In this document: in pieces, positions 8,772 to 16,416 of the stretch
Numbering within the stretch: position 1 is the stretch's first letter
How the letters are laid out: every line of letters starts with the position of its first letter
Source: Desulfosporosinus nitroreducens
GTDB lineage: Bacteria; Bacillota; Desulfitobacteriia; Desulfitobacteriales; Desulfitobacteriaceae
Assembly (NCBI RefSeq): GCF_023897015.1
Contig: NZ_JAMHFY010000019.1
Location: 35,090-99,089, forward strand
Length of the DNA: 64,000 nucleotides
Direction: 5' to 3'
Program-made: the position numbers and the translations under genes
The notes under the pieces: generated by a model
Told to the model about the DNA's origin: nothing
The model's input: only the letters and a program-made list of their open reading frames with translations
Databases searched by the model: none

Positions 8772-9851
8772 TTAGATTGATTTTTCACTGACTCCGGCAT
8801 CAGCGAAGGTGGCCATTTCCTCAAGAATATGAAGAGCGGCTTCAACTAAGTAAAAGGTTAAGGCAGCACCTGTTCCTTCTCCCAGTCTCATATTTAAGTT
8901 AAGTACAGGATCCAGACCCAGGCCTGCTAAAGCATTGCGATGGCCTATTTCGACGGAGCCATGAGAGGGAATCATATAGGCAACGCTTTTGGGGGCAAGT
9001 TTGGCCGCAATAAGTGCGCCGGCAGTCGAGATAAACCCGTCTACTACTATCGGAACATTGCTGGCAGCAGCTTGAAGGATTGAACCAGCAATCGCTGCGA
9101 TTTCCAAGCCCCCTACTTTGGCTAGTACATCGAGGGCGTTTGTTGTGTCCGGCTGATTGACCTCAATAGCTTTTTCAATAGCTCGGCGTTTTCGGATGAC
9201 TCCTGCGTCATCAATTCCGGTTCCACGTCCAACTACCTCTTCAATGGAGGAATTTGTGAAGAGGGCGACGATGGCTGAACTGGGGGTGGTATTACCAATT
9301 CCCAGCTCACCTGTGGCAAAGAGGTTATATCCTTCACGTATCTTTTCCTCGGCGACTTTGGCTCCAACGAGAAGAGCCTGGAGAGCTTCATGTCGGGACA
9401 TTGCCGGACCTTTAGACATGTTCTGAGTTCCGTTGGCGACTCGCTGATGAATAATGTTTCCATCTATGGGGAAGGCAATACCGACATCCGTTAAAAAAAC
9501 CTCTGCATTCGCTTGGCGAGAAAGGACATTGATAGCGGCGCCGCCATTCATAATATTGTAGGCCATTTGAGGAGTTACTTCCTGCGGAAAGGCACTTACC
9601 CCTTCTTCGACAACGCCATGATCTCCTGCCATTAGGAGGACGGCTTTCTTCTGAATTTTAGGGTTGGAGGTTCGTTGGATGCCGCCAAGCTGTTTGGCTA
9701 AATGTTCTAATTGGCCTAGGCTTCCCTGAGGCTTTGTAAGTGAATCTAAGCGCACTTGAATTTGGGCCATAGCTTCTTCGTCGAGATCTAAGATGTTTGC
9801 AGTAAGTTCTTCTAATCGAGCATAGAGTTGATCTTCCGTAAAGTTTTTCAT
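8772..9851 (-). CDS. cobT: Nicotinate-nucleotide--dimethylbenzimidazole phosphoribosyltransferase
   Basis: The enzyme makes alpha-ribazole phosphate, the lower-ligand precursor, from nicotinate mononucleotide and dimethylbenzimidazole. I place the start at MKNFTEDQLYARLEEL (359 residues) because AGAGGAGG sits seven bases upstream; the frame stays open 41 codons further but would run through the riboswitch terminator. Recognisable blocks are DHGVVEEGVSAFPQEVT, GELGIGNTTPSSAI, the central GGLEIAAIAG and the C-terminal GHRNALAGLGLDPVLNLNMR with the catalytic-region Glu in LGEGTGAAL. Length equals the family norm (about 350). First gene of the operon cobT-cobU-cobS. Confidence 0.96.
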   Translation of the reverse strand: MKNFTEDQLYARLEELTANILDLDEEAMAQIQVRLDSLTKPQGSLGQLEHLAKQLGGIQRTSNPKIQKKAVLLMAGDHGVVEEGVSAFPQEVTPQMAYNIMNGGAAINVLSRQANAEVFLTDVGIAFPIDGNIIHQRVANGTQNMSKGPAMSRHEALQALLVGAKVAEEKIREGYNLFATGELGIGNTTPSSAIVALFTNSSIEEVVGRGTGIDDAGVIRKRRAIEKAIEVNQPDTTNALDVLAKVGGLEIAAIAGSILQAAASNVPIVVDGFISTAGALIAAKLAPKSVAYMIPSHGSVEIGHRNALAGLGLDPVLNLNMRLGEGTGAALTFYLVEAALHILEEMATFADAGVSEKSI

Positions 9852-9892
9852 GTAATTTCCTCCTCTAATAATATCGCATTTTGTAAAATAGG

Positions 9893-9930
9893 AAAGTCCC
9901 GACCACAAAAAAATCTGTGGTCGGGACTTT
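9893..9930 (-). terminator. Riboswitch expression-platform hairpin upstream of cobT
   Basis: Two perfect 15-base arms (9893-9907 and 9916-9930, core GTCCCGACCAC) enclose an eight-base loop. It lies between the cobalamin aptamer and the cobT ribosome site and, read on the minus strand, is followed by a T-rich stretch. It is the likely B12-dependent terminator. Confidence 0.85.
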
Positions 9931-9973
9931 ACCGTCATCACCGCCGCTTTCCACACTATGGAAAGACGTAACA

Positions 9974-10123
9974 TCTTAGGCAGGTCTCCTGGCTATCGAA
10001 TCATCGCTTAACTCGTCACCTTCCCAGCTAAACCAGTGGTTGACGAAGCTCATCGAGTACAGTGGTGGGTCCGCGTCGGTTTTGTACCGAACTTCCCTAT
10101 TCTCCCCAAAGGGGCACCTAAAA
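9974..10123 (-). promoter_or_regulatory. Cobalamin (AdoCbl) riboswitch aptamer
   Basis: Read on the minus strand the segment ends with AGCCAGGAGACCTGCCT (9978-9994), a match to the universal B12 box. The 5-prime end (GGTGCCCC near 10110-10120) and the 3-prime CCTAAG can close a P1 helix. A small hairpin (CTTTCCA / TGGAAAG, 9948-9965) and the long terminator at 9893-9930 follow, then cobT. By family knowledge adenosylcobalamin binding folds the aptamer and favours termination, lowering cobT-cobU-cobS expression. Confidence 0.95.
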
Positions 10124-10213
10124 TGGAAATATTTTTTTCTTTTAGAATAGCACAACTTTTTTTTAATCTCAAGGAAAATTTAAGAGAATTTGCGAGAATT
10201 ATGAATAGACATT

Positions 10214-10242
10214 TTTACAAGCGTGTTTCCTTCGTATATAAT
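10214..10242 (+). promoter_or_regulatory. Sigma-A promoter of the parMR remnant
   Basis: TTTACA (10214-10219) and a perfect TATAAT (10237-10242) are separated by 17 bases. The AGGAGG of the parM fragment lies about 55 bases downstream, so transcription signals of the decayed locus are intact. Confidence 0.75.
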
Positions 10243-10307
10243 GGTAGGTATTAGTAAGTTGATATTATTAGCAATTGCATAGAGGAATACGAATAGGAGG
10301 AACAAGT

Positions 10308-10523
10308 GTGTTTGAGAGCGATATACTGGTAGCTGGAGCGGATCCTGGATTCGGTGCGATAAAACTGGACACAGGAGAAACGAAGGTATTATTTCCTGCT
10401 GTGATTTGTAAAGGAAATGAACGGATTTTTTCTACCTTAGGAAATACCCTAATTAGTAAAGGGTCAGACTTACAAACACAAATAGCATCGCTGGTGATGA
10501 ATCTGAAGCGGAACTTTGGTTAG
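10308..10523 (+). pseudogene. ParM/StbA-type actin-like ATPase, N-terminal fragment
   Basis: A GTG start seven bases after AGGAGG opens a frame beginning FESDILVAGADPGFGAIKLD, which carries the phosphate-binding DPGFGxxK motif of actin-like plasmid segregation ATPases (ParM/StbA). About 48 residues look like the family; then the frame loses likeness and stops at 72 residues, against some 300 or more for a complete ParM. From about 10460 the sequence looks coding in another frame that resembles the partner protein (next entry). I read this as a parMR locus that lost the rest of parM and the start of parR in one deletion. A separate small real protein is less likely. Confidence 0.6.
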
Positions 10524-10912
10524 CTTTACAACAAATTGAGCCGGAAAAGAGAACTTCCTTTATTAAAGAGACTTTGAAACAGGTATTAATAGAGACTAAC
10601 AGGGAAGTGCTTTTTAGGAATCCGATTTATAAAGCGGCAGAAGATGTACCGGAGATCAGTGATGACGGTAATCAAGATGAGGAAACTCATGCAGAAGAGC
10701 TGGAGACAGAAGTAGAGAATGAGGTGAAACAGTCGGGTCCGTTTACCTTAGAAGATTTATTTATTCAAAAAGATGACCCTCATTCGGACGAGAAACCGGA
10801 TATTAGGATTACGCGCGAAGAGGTTACCTCAATATCCGGCTACGAGTATATGATGAAACATATAATTGGTACGGAAGAGGATGAAACTGTTTTAAAGATT
10901 TTAAGAGGATAA
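10460..10912 (+). pseudogene. ParR-like partition protein, 5-prime-truncated remnant
   Basis: The frame is open from 10460 but has no ATG or GTG start; the first usable codon is a TTG at 10574 without a good ribosome site. Upstream of that TTG the translation still looks like protein: DESEAELWLALQQIEPEKR followed by TSFIKETLKQVLIETN, which resembles the ribbon-helix-helix DNA-binding part of ParR-type adaptors (a loop then a helix with KR). The middle is acidic and low in complexity and the end (ISGYEYMMKHIIGTEEDETV) is compact. With the ParM fragment in front this indicates a fused, frame-shifted parMR remnant. It could still express a C-terminal piece from the TTG. Confidence 0.5.
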
Positions 10913-10922
10913 TAAAAAACCT

Positions 10923-10952
10923 TTGATATAACTGCTAAAAGTGATGTATAAT
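10923..10952 (+). promoter_or_regulatory. Promoter upstream of the first CorC-type gene
   Basis: TTGATA (10923-10928), an 18-base spacer and TATAAT (10947-10952) lie about 90 bases before the first CorC-type gene, just after the partition remnant. Confidence 0.6.
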
Positions 10953-11042
10953 TATCTCTTAGCATAAGTACAAATAACAATATATAGATAAGATAATAGA
11001 TAATGAATCAGGTTTTCAGATATTAAAAGGAGGAGAAAAATC

Positions 11043-12392
11043 ATAGACGGTCTGCTCTGGAGTGGCATAAAGGTTTTAATTGCTTTTTTGTTGGTCGGAT
11101 TAAACGGTATTTTTGTTGCTGCTGAATTTGCAATGGTCAAGGTTCGAAAGACTCGTTTGGCGGAACTTGCAGAGAATGGCTCCCGCAGGGCAAAAAGCGC
11201 ACTCGATGTCACCTCGCAACTTGATGCGTATCTTTCAGCCTGTCAACTGGGAATTACGTTGGCATCATTAGGTCTGGGTTGGCTTGGTGAACCAGCGATT
11301 GCAACTCTAATCGAGCCTTTGTTCGTGAACCTAGCCGGTTGGAATACGATCTACACTCATTCCGTTTCTATAGCAATAGCCTTTATTCTCATCTCTTTCT
11401 TACACATTGTTCTGGGAGAACTGGTCCCTAAGTCATTGGCCATTCAAAATGCAGAAGGTATTGCGCTTGCTAGTGCAGCCTTTTTGAAATTTTTCTATTG
11501 GCTATTATACCCAATTATTTGGGCGCTTAATAGCATAGCTAATGTGGTTTTGCGTATTTGGGGTATCGAACCCGCCAATGAAGCTGATTTATCACATAGT
11601 GAAGAAGAGCTGCGAATGTTAGTCGATGCCAGTCAAAAGCATGGATATTTAGATAAATTAGAAGGTAAATTACTGGACAATGTGTTTGAATTCTCTGATC
11701 GGATCGCTAGTGAGGTCATGATTCCTCGTCAAGATATGGTCTGCATTTTTATCCAGGATACATTTGATGAGATTCTCGAAGTTGTTAAGGAGTATGGGCA
11801 TACGCGATATCTGCTGTGTGATGATGATAAAGATCATGTGCTTGGCTTAGTCCATATGCGAGACATCATTCGATTGCAGGAACAGTCGGGAACGAAGGAT
11901 ATTACTCAAATTAAACGGGATATTCTGGCAGTTCCTGAAGGCATGCCGATTTCTCATCTTGTACAGAGAATGCGAAGTCAACGAACCCATATGGCTGTTG
12001 TGGTGGATGAATTCGGTGGATCAGCCGGGCTGGTTACGCTTGAAGATATGCTGGAAGAATTAGTCGGAGAAATCTATGATGAATTTGAATTGGAACAACC
12101 GCCTATTCAGAAACTTGCCGAGAATGAATATGTGCTTAATGGACGTGTCCTTATGGAAGAAGTTTCTGAAATGTTAGACATTCAGTTAGAAGAAGAAACA
12201 GTCTCTACAATTGGGGGATATGTATTTTCTAGGTTAGGGCGCAAGCCTGTCAAAGGGGATGTCGTTTATTTTGATGGCTTCCATTTTGAAGTTATGGAGG
12301 TTATGGGCTTTAGAATCACCAAGGTTATGGTTAAGAGAAAGATACTGGAATCCAAACCAAGCGAAGTGACAGGCGTCCATAAAGCGGTTTAA
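11043..12392 (+). CDS. CNNM/CBS-domain transporter, HlyC/CorC family (copy 1)
   Basis: The product has the architecture DUF21/CNNM membrane domain (about residues 1-190), a CBS pair (about 205-325) and a C-terminal CorC/HlyC domain (about 340-430). Family members act in magnesium/cobalt efflux or membrane-stress tolerance. The start is unusual. AGGAGG (11028-11033) is followed by ATC-ATA-GAC-GGT and the next ordinary start (TTG 11088) would cut the first membrane helix in half. Homologues of this type generally start with a short MDG-like N-terminus, so I place the start at the ATA (or ATC at 11040). It is a tandem paralogue of the next gene; the same start context is kept in both. Confidence 0.85.
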   Translation: MDGLLWSGIKVLIAFLLVGLNGIFVAAEFAMVKVRKTRLAELAENGSRRAKSALDVTSQLDAYLSACQLGITLASLGLGWLGEPAIATLIEPLFVNLAGWNTIYTHSVSIAIAFILISFLHIVLGELVPKSLAIQNAEGIALASAAFLKFFYWLLYPIIWALNSIANVVLRIWGIEPANEADLSHSEEELRMLVDASQKHGYLDKLEGKLLDNVFEFSDRIASEVMIPRQDMVCIFIQDTFDEILEVVKEYGHTRYLLCDDDKDHVLGLVHMRDIIRLQEQSGTKDITQIKRDILAVPEGMPISHLVQRMRSQRTHMAVVVDEFGGSAGLVTLEDMLEELVGEIYDEFELEQPPIQKLAENEYVLNGRVLMEEVSEMLDIQLEEETVSTIGGYVFSRLGRKPVKGDVVYFDGFHFEVMEVMGFRITKVMVKRKILESKPSEVTGVHKAV

Positions 12393-12394
12393 CA

Positions 12395-12421
12395 AGAGGC
12401 CTCTACTTAGTAGAGGCTTCT
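12395..12421 (+). terminator. Terminator between the two CorC-type genes
   Basis: A hairpin with arms GCCTCTAC / GTAGAGGC, extended by four more pairs (one G-T), a TTA loop and a short TCT-rich tail lies directly after the first gene. The second copy has its own ribosome site and probably its own promoter in the 95 bases that follow. Confidence 0.65.
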
Positions 12422-12518
12422 CTATTGAGATACGTGCAGTGTGAATAATAGTTACCTTATATAAGTAAAATAAGTGTACAGATCGTTGTCTTTTGAATTT
12501 AAAAGGAGGATAAAAATC

Positions 12519-13859
12519 ATAGACGGACTGCTTTGGAGTGTCATAATGATCTTAATCGCATTCTTGTTGGTTGGGCTAAATGGACTATTTGTGGCTGCTG
12601 AATTTTCCTTGGTTAAAGTACGTAAGACTCGTTTGGCAGAACTGGCGGAGAATGGTTCTCCGAGAGCAAAAACAGCATTGGACGTAGCATCGCAACTTGA
12701 TGCTTACCTTTCAGCTTGTCAGCTCGGAATTACCCTCTCTTCCTTAGGTTTAGGTTGGATAGGTGAACCAGCGATTGCGTCCCTTATTGAACCGTTGTTT
12801 GCTGGGATAGCTGGTTGGAACACAATCTACACCCATACTATCTCCATAACTATAGCCTTCTCAATCATCTCATTGTTACACATTGTTTTGGGTGAGCTTG
12901 TCCCAAAATCATTGGCGATTCAAAAGGCGGAAAGCACAGCACTTGCCACCGCTGGTTTTTTAAAAAGTTTTTACTGGGTTTGTTATCCAGTTATTCGGTC
13001 ACTTAATGGCTTAGCTAACCTGGTGTTGCGTATTTGGAGAATAGAACCGGCCAATGAGGCTGACTTATCACATAGCGAAGAAGAACTTCGGATGTTAGTA
13101 GATGCCAGTCAAAAGCACGGCTATTTAGATAAATTAGAAGGGAAGCTCTTAGATAATGTTTTTGAGTTTTCGGATCGTAACGCTAGTGAAGTTATGGTAC
13201 CGCGGCAAGACATGGTGTGTATTTTCATACAGGACACCTTTGAAGATATTAACGAGGTCATTAGAAGTTTCGGTCATACGCGTTATTTGCTGTGTGATGA
13301 CGATAAAGACCATGTAATCGGCTTAGTCCATATGCGAGACATCCTCCGGCTTCAAGAACAGCCGGGCGAGAAGGATATTTGTCAGATTAAGCGGGATGTC
13401 CTGGCCGTTCCTGAAGGTATGCCGATTTCTCATCTTGTACAGAGAATGCGGAGTCAGCACACCCACATGGCAGTTGTCGTAGACGAATTTGGGGGGTCAG
13501 CAGGGCTGGTCACGATCGAAGATATGTTGGAAGAGTTAGTCGGAGAAATCTATGATGAATTTGAGCTGGAACAACCTCCTATTCAGAAACTGAATGAAAA
13601 TGAATATCTGTTGAATGGACGCGTGTTGATGGAAGAAGTTTCTGAAATGCTGGACATTCAATTAGAGGAAGAAACGGTCTCTACGATTGGGGGATATATA
13701 TTTTCGAGACTAGGTCGTAAGCCTGTCAAAGGGGATGTCGTTCACTTTGAGGGTATTCAGTTTGAAGTTATGGAGGTTATAGGATTCAGAATTACAAAAG
13801 TGAAGATTCTTAGAAAGCTCCCTGAAATTAACAACGTCGAAGAGACAAAAGGACATTAA
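12519..13859 (+). CDS. CNNM/CBS-domain transporter, HlyC/CorC family (copy 2)
   Basis: This is a close tandem duplicate of the preceding gene, with the same CNNM, double-CBS and CorC-domain order and long identical stretches such as the LSHSEEELRMLVDASQKHGY block. The frame can be opened from a GTG at 12474, but that would translate through the AAAAGGAGGA ribosome site and is rejected. As in copy 1 the ribosome site leads into ATC-ATA-GAC-GGA. An ATG at 12546 with an internal GGAG seven bases before it is a possible normal start nine codons later and would still leave most of the first helix. Probable role is divalent-cation export; the substrate is unknown. Confidence 0.88.
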   Translation: MDGLLWSVIMILIAFLLVGLNGLFVAAEFSLVKVRKTRLAELAENGSPRAKTALDVASQLDAYLSACQLGITLSSLGLGWIGEPAIASLIEPLFAGIAGWNTIYTHTISITIAFSIISLLHIVLGELVPKSLAIQKAESTALATAGFLKSFYWVCYPVIRSLNGLANLVLRIWRIEPANEADLSHSEEELRMLVDASQKHGYLDKLEGKLLDNVFEFSDRNASEVMVPRQDMVCIFIQDTFEDINEVIRSFGHTRYLLCDDDKDHVIGLVHMRDILRLQEQPGEKDICQIKRDVLAVPEGMPISHLVQRMRSQHTHMAVVVDEFGGSAGLVTIEDMLEELVGEIYDEFELEQPPIQKLNENEYLLNGRVLMEEVSEMLDIQLEEETVSTIGGYIFSRLGRKPVKGDVVHFEGIQFEVMEVIGFRITKVKILRKLPEINNVEETKGH

Positions 13860-13872
13860 ACTTGAAGTTATG

Positions 13873-13904
13873 AAAGGCCCGCAAATGTTTTTTTGCAGGC
13901 CTTT
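13873..13904. terminator. Convergent (bidirectional) terminator
   Basis: Arms AAAGGCCCGCAAA and TTTGCAGGCCTTT (one mismatch) flank a T-rich loop. A-run and T-run on both sides let it serve the CorC-type gene on the plus strand and asnB on the minus strand. Confidence 0.8.
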
Positions 13905-13931
13905 TATAACTTTAGCATCTGGTGATCGTTC

Positions 13932-15818
13932 TTAACAAAAACGAATTTTGTTTTCCTGCAACCAGAAATTGGTTTGAATTAGATAAGCAAAGAGCTGTGG
14001 AATGTCCATTAATTGCCCAAACCAAGGACGACCCGAAGGAATAGTATCAGAGAGCTTCATTAAATCCTTAAGAGCAGGGAGATTTAAAAACGGAAGAATC
14101 GGGGAGGTGCTGTCTTCGATGATTTCTTGCAACCAGGTACGAACAGCTAATAGGTAACTGGGGTGATGTGTTTTGGGGTAAGGGCTTTTGCGACGCCAAA
14201 GCACATCTTCGGGTAAGACCCCGGTAAGAGCATGTCGGAGGAGTCCTTTTTCTCTGCCTTCCAGTGCTTTCATCTCCCATGGGATGTTCCAGGCATATTC
14301 AACAAGACGATGATCGCAGAAGGGAACGCGCACCTCTAACCCAGCAGCCATGGTCATGCGATCTTTGCGATCGAGGAGTGTAGGCATGAAACGGGTTATC
14401 GTTAAATAAGTGATCTCACGGATACGGGCTTCGCGTTGAAGATTCTTCTTGACAGTTCGACTGTCTTGGTGGACAGTGGAAGAACCTGGCAGTTGGGGGA
14501 TTTCGGCAAGAGCCTCTTCATAACGTGTTTTTAAATAGTCATGGGGTTGCAGCCGTTCAATAAGGTCCGGAGATAGAACTTGTAAACGATTTTCGACATG
14601 AAGGGCCCAAGGAAAGGTTTGAGCATCCAACGACTCTTGACGATGAAACCAAGGATATCCTCCAAACACTTCATCGGCACATTCCCCGGATAATCCCACG
14701 GTGATCTTCTTTTTAATCTCTCGGGAAAAGAGTAATAATGAGGCATCCACATCAGCCATTCCCGGAAAATCGCGGGCTAGTGCAGCGTCTTTGAGTGCCT
14801 GGACAAGTTCAGGGATATTAAAGGAACAGTTTGTGTGTTGGGTACCGAAGGTCTGAGACATTCGTTCAATCCAAGGTCCATCAGCGCCAGGTTGGAAAGC
14901 ATTAGGAAGAAAATACTTATCATTCTCAGCATAGTCTACAGAGAAGGTCGGCAGAGGCCCTTTATTGTTTTGCGCTTGGGATTCCGCGGCGATTGCCGTG
15001 ATCGCACTTGAATCTAATCCTCCAGAGAGCAGGGTGCCAATGGGGACATCTGAAACCAACTGACGTTTTACTGTATCTAGAAAAAGGTCACGAATCTTTG
15101 CGGTCGTTGTCTTTAAGTCGTCTTCATGGACATTGTTAGGCAAGGCCCAATATCTGCGAATGTGCAGTCCGTTTTTAGAGTATAACAGAACATGACCTGG
15201 TTTTAATTCGGAAATGCCCTCGAAAACACCTACTCCGGGACTGCGGGCCGGGCCGACGAGGAAGATTTCGGATAAACCTTCTTTTCCGATGATGGGGGAA
15301 ATGTCAGGGTGCTTCAATAAAGCTTTTATTTCGGAAGCGAAAACGAGGGAACCGGTCTGTTCACGATAAAAGAGCGGTTTAACCCCTAAGCGGTCACGTG
15401 CAATAAACAACTGTTCTTCTTTACTGTCCCAAATTCCAAAAGCGAAAATTCCATTTAAGCGCTCTACGCATGAGGGTCCCCACTCTAAGTAGGATAGAAG
15501 TACTGCTTCAGTATCAGAATGTCCCTCGAAAGAATAACCACGGCTTATAAGTTCTTGGCGGATCTCTTGTGTGTTATAGAGTTCTCCATTATAGATGAGG
15601 GTAAACGTATATTCACCACGCTTACGAATCATGGGTTGACGACCGCCTTGGGGATCAACCACTATTAGCCGTCTATGTCCGAAAGCAACACGCGGGGAAA
15701 GCCAATATCCTTCTGCATCAGGCCCTCGGGGAATTAAGGTATTTGTCATACCAATTAGAACTTCTTTTTGAAGAGTCAGATCGTGTTCCCAATTTACCAT
15801 GCCAACGATACCGCACAT
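13932..15818 (-). CDS. asnB: Asparagine synthase (glutamine-hydrolysing)
   Basis: The 628-residue enzyme has an N-terminal class II glutaminase domain (about 1-210) whose Cys2 nucleophile follows the initiator Met (MCGIVGMVNWEHD), and a C-terminal ATP-pyrophosphatase synthetase domain with the PP-loop LLSGGLDSSAI. Also seen are RGPDAEGYW, the AFGHRRL block and YNGELYN. Length matches Bacillus AsnB (about 630). The start is fixed by AGGAGG nine bases before this ATG; the frame runs 14 codons further upstream without a ribosome site. A Fur-like box lies just before the start (separate entry). Some AsnB paralogues amidate cell-wall peptides, so that role cannot be excluded. Confidence 0.94.
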   Translation of the reverse strand: MCGIVGMVNWEHDLTLQKEVLIGMTNTLIPRGPDAEGYWLSPRVAFGHRRLIVVDPQGGRQPMIRKRGEYTFTLIYNGELYNTQEIRQELISRGYSFEGHSDTEAVLLSYLEWGPSCVERLNGIFAFGIWDSKEEQLFIARDRLGVKPLFYREQTGSLVFASEIKALLKHPDISPIIGKEGLSEIFLVGPARSPGVGVFEGISELKPGHVLLYSKNGLHIRRYWALPNNVHEDDLKTTTAKIRDLFLDTVKRQLVSDVPIGTLLSGGLDSSAITAIAAESQAQNNKGPLPTFSVDYAENDKYFLPNAFQPGADGPWIERMSQTFGTQHTNCSFNIPELVQALKDAALARDFPGMADVDASLLLFSREIKKKITVGLSGECADEVFGGYPWFHRQESLDAQTFPWALHVENRLQVLSPDLIERLQPHDYLKTRYEEALAEIPQLPGSSTVHQDSRTVKKNLQREARIREITYLTITRFMPTLLDRKDRMTMAAGLEVRVPFCDHRLVEYAWNIPWEMKALEGREKGLLRHALTGVLPEDVLWRRKSPYPKTHHPSYLLAVRTWLQEIIEDSTSPILPFLNLPALKDLMKLSDTIPSGRPWFGQLMDIPQLFAYLIQTNFWLQENKIRFC

Positions 15819-16194
15819 TTTGCAAGTCCTCCTTTGTTTGAAACAGATAATCATTATCAACTACTACTCATACAATCTATGTCTTCAGGGTGTAAAAGGT
15901 TCCATTTTTTCATAATTGAGTATTTTAGTTTTAGAGAAATTAGATTGAAGCCAAGGGAAAGGGTCTGCATTTAAGTTCGACACACTAGTTTTTAATAAAG
16001 ACTATGCTTGATATAATAAGAAATAAGCAAGTTGATGGTTAGGTGAATCAGGTGCGGTCAAGGCATGAGGATCCAGTTCTGCGGAGAAAAGGCATTACTT
16101 CACTCTATAGTATTAGCCGAATATACTGGTGTTATCTAAAATGATTATCAATCCTTTTACAAGCTCTTAAAAGTATCACAAGGGGGAAAACGGT
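15819..16194 (+). promoter_or_regulatory. Divergent intergenic region with a promoter and second Fur-like box
   Basis: The 376-base gap between asnB (leftward) and the DUF3006 gene (rightward) holds an extended -10 element, TGATATAAT (perfect TATAAT at 16012-16017), and a weaker Fur-like site CTAAAATGATTATCA at 16136-16150 (11 of 14 consensus positions). The rest shows no gene. Confidence 0.45.
15845..15859 (-). promoter_or_regulatory. Fur-box-like site before asnB
   Basis: AGATAATCATTATCA matches the 7-1-7 Fur/PerR-type consensus TGATAATnATTATCA at 13 of 14 defined positions. It sits 27 bases before the asnB start codon and partly inside the region a leader would occupy. The PerR consensus is very similar, so either regulator is possible. 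Confidence 0.55.
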
Positions 16195-16398
16195 ATGTAT
16201 GTCATAGATCGGTTTGAAGGGGACTGGGCTATTATTGAAACCGATAATCGCGTCACGTTTAATTTACCCCGCAGTGTCTTAACAGCGGATCTTAAAGAAG
16301 GGGACATAATTAACATCTTAGTAAGTCTTGATTCAGAAGCAACAAAACAGCGTTCGAAAAATGCCAAAAGTCTGCTGGAAAACTTTTTCGATCAATAG
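16195..16398 (+). CDS. DUF3006 domain-containing protein
   Basis: The 67-residue protein opens with MYVIDRFEGDWAIIETDNR, the typical DUF3006 pattern, and is a small beta-rich soluble domain of unknown function. A ribosome site (AAGGGGG) precedes the ATG. It is followed after ten bases by the metallo-beta-lactamase-fold lipoprotein; DUF3006 genes commonly stand next to such ComEC-like hydrolases, so they probably act together. The C-terminal helix is basic and may be flexible. Confidence 0.85.
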   Translation: MYVIDRFEGDWAIIETDNRVTFNLPRSVLTADLKEGDIINILVSLDSEATKQRSKNAKSLLENFFDQ

Positions 16399-16416
16399 AA
16401 GAGGAGTTTGCAACAA

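Noticed and set aside
9852..9974. 41-codon N-terminal extension of CobT
   Set aside because: It would be translated from the riboswitch terminator region; AGAGGAGG in front of 9851 and family alignment support the shorter protein.
12474..12518. GTG start for the second CorC-type gene
   Set aside because: This start would place the strong ribosome site inside the coding region and adds residues (YRSLSFEFKRR) unlike the family.
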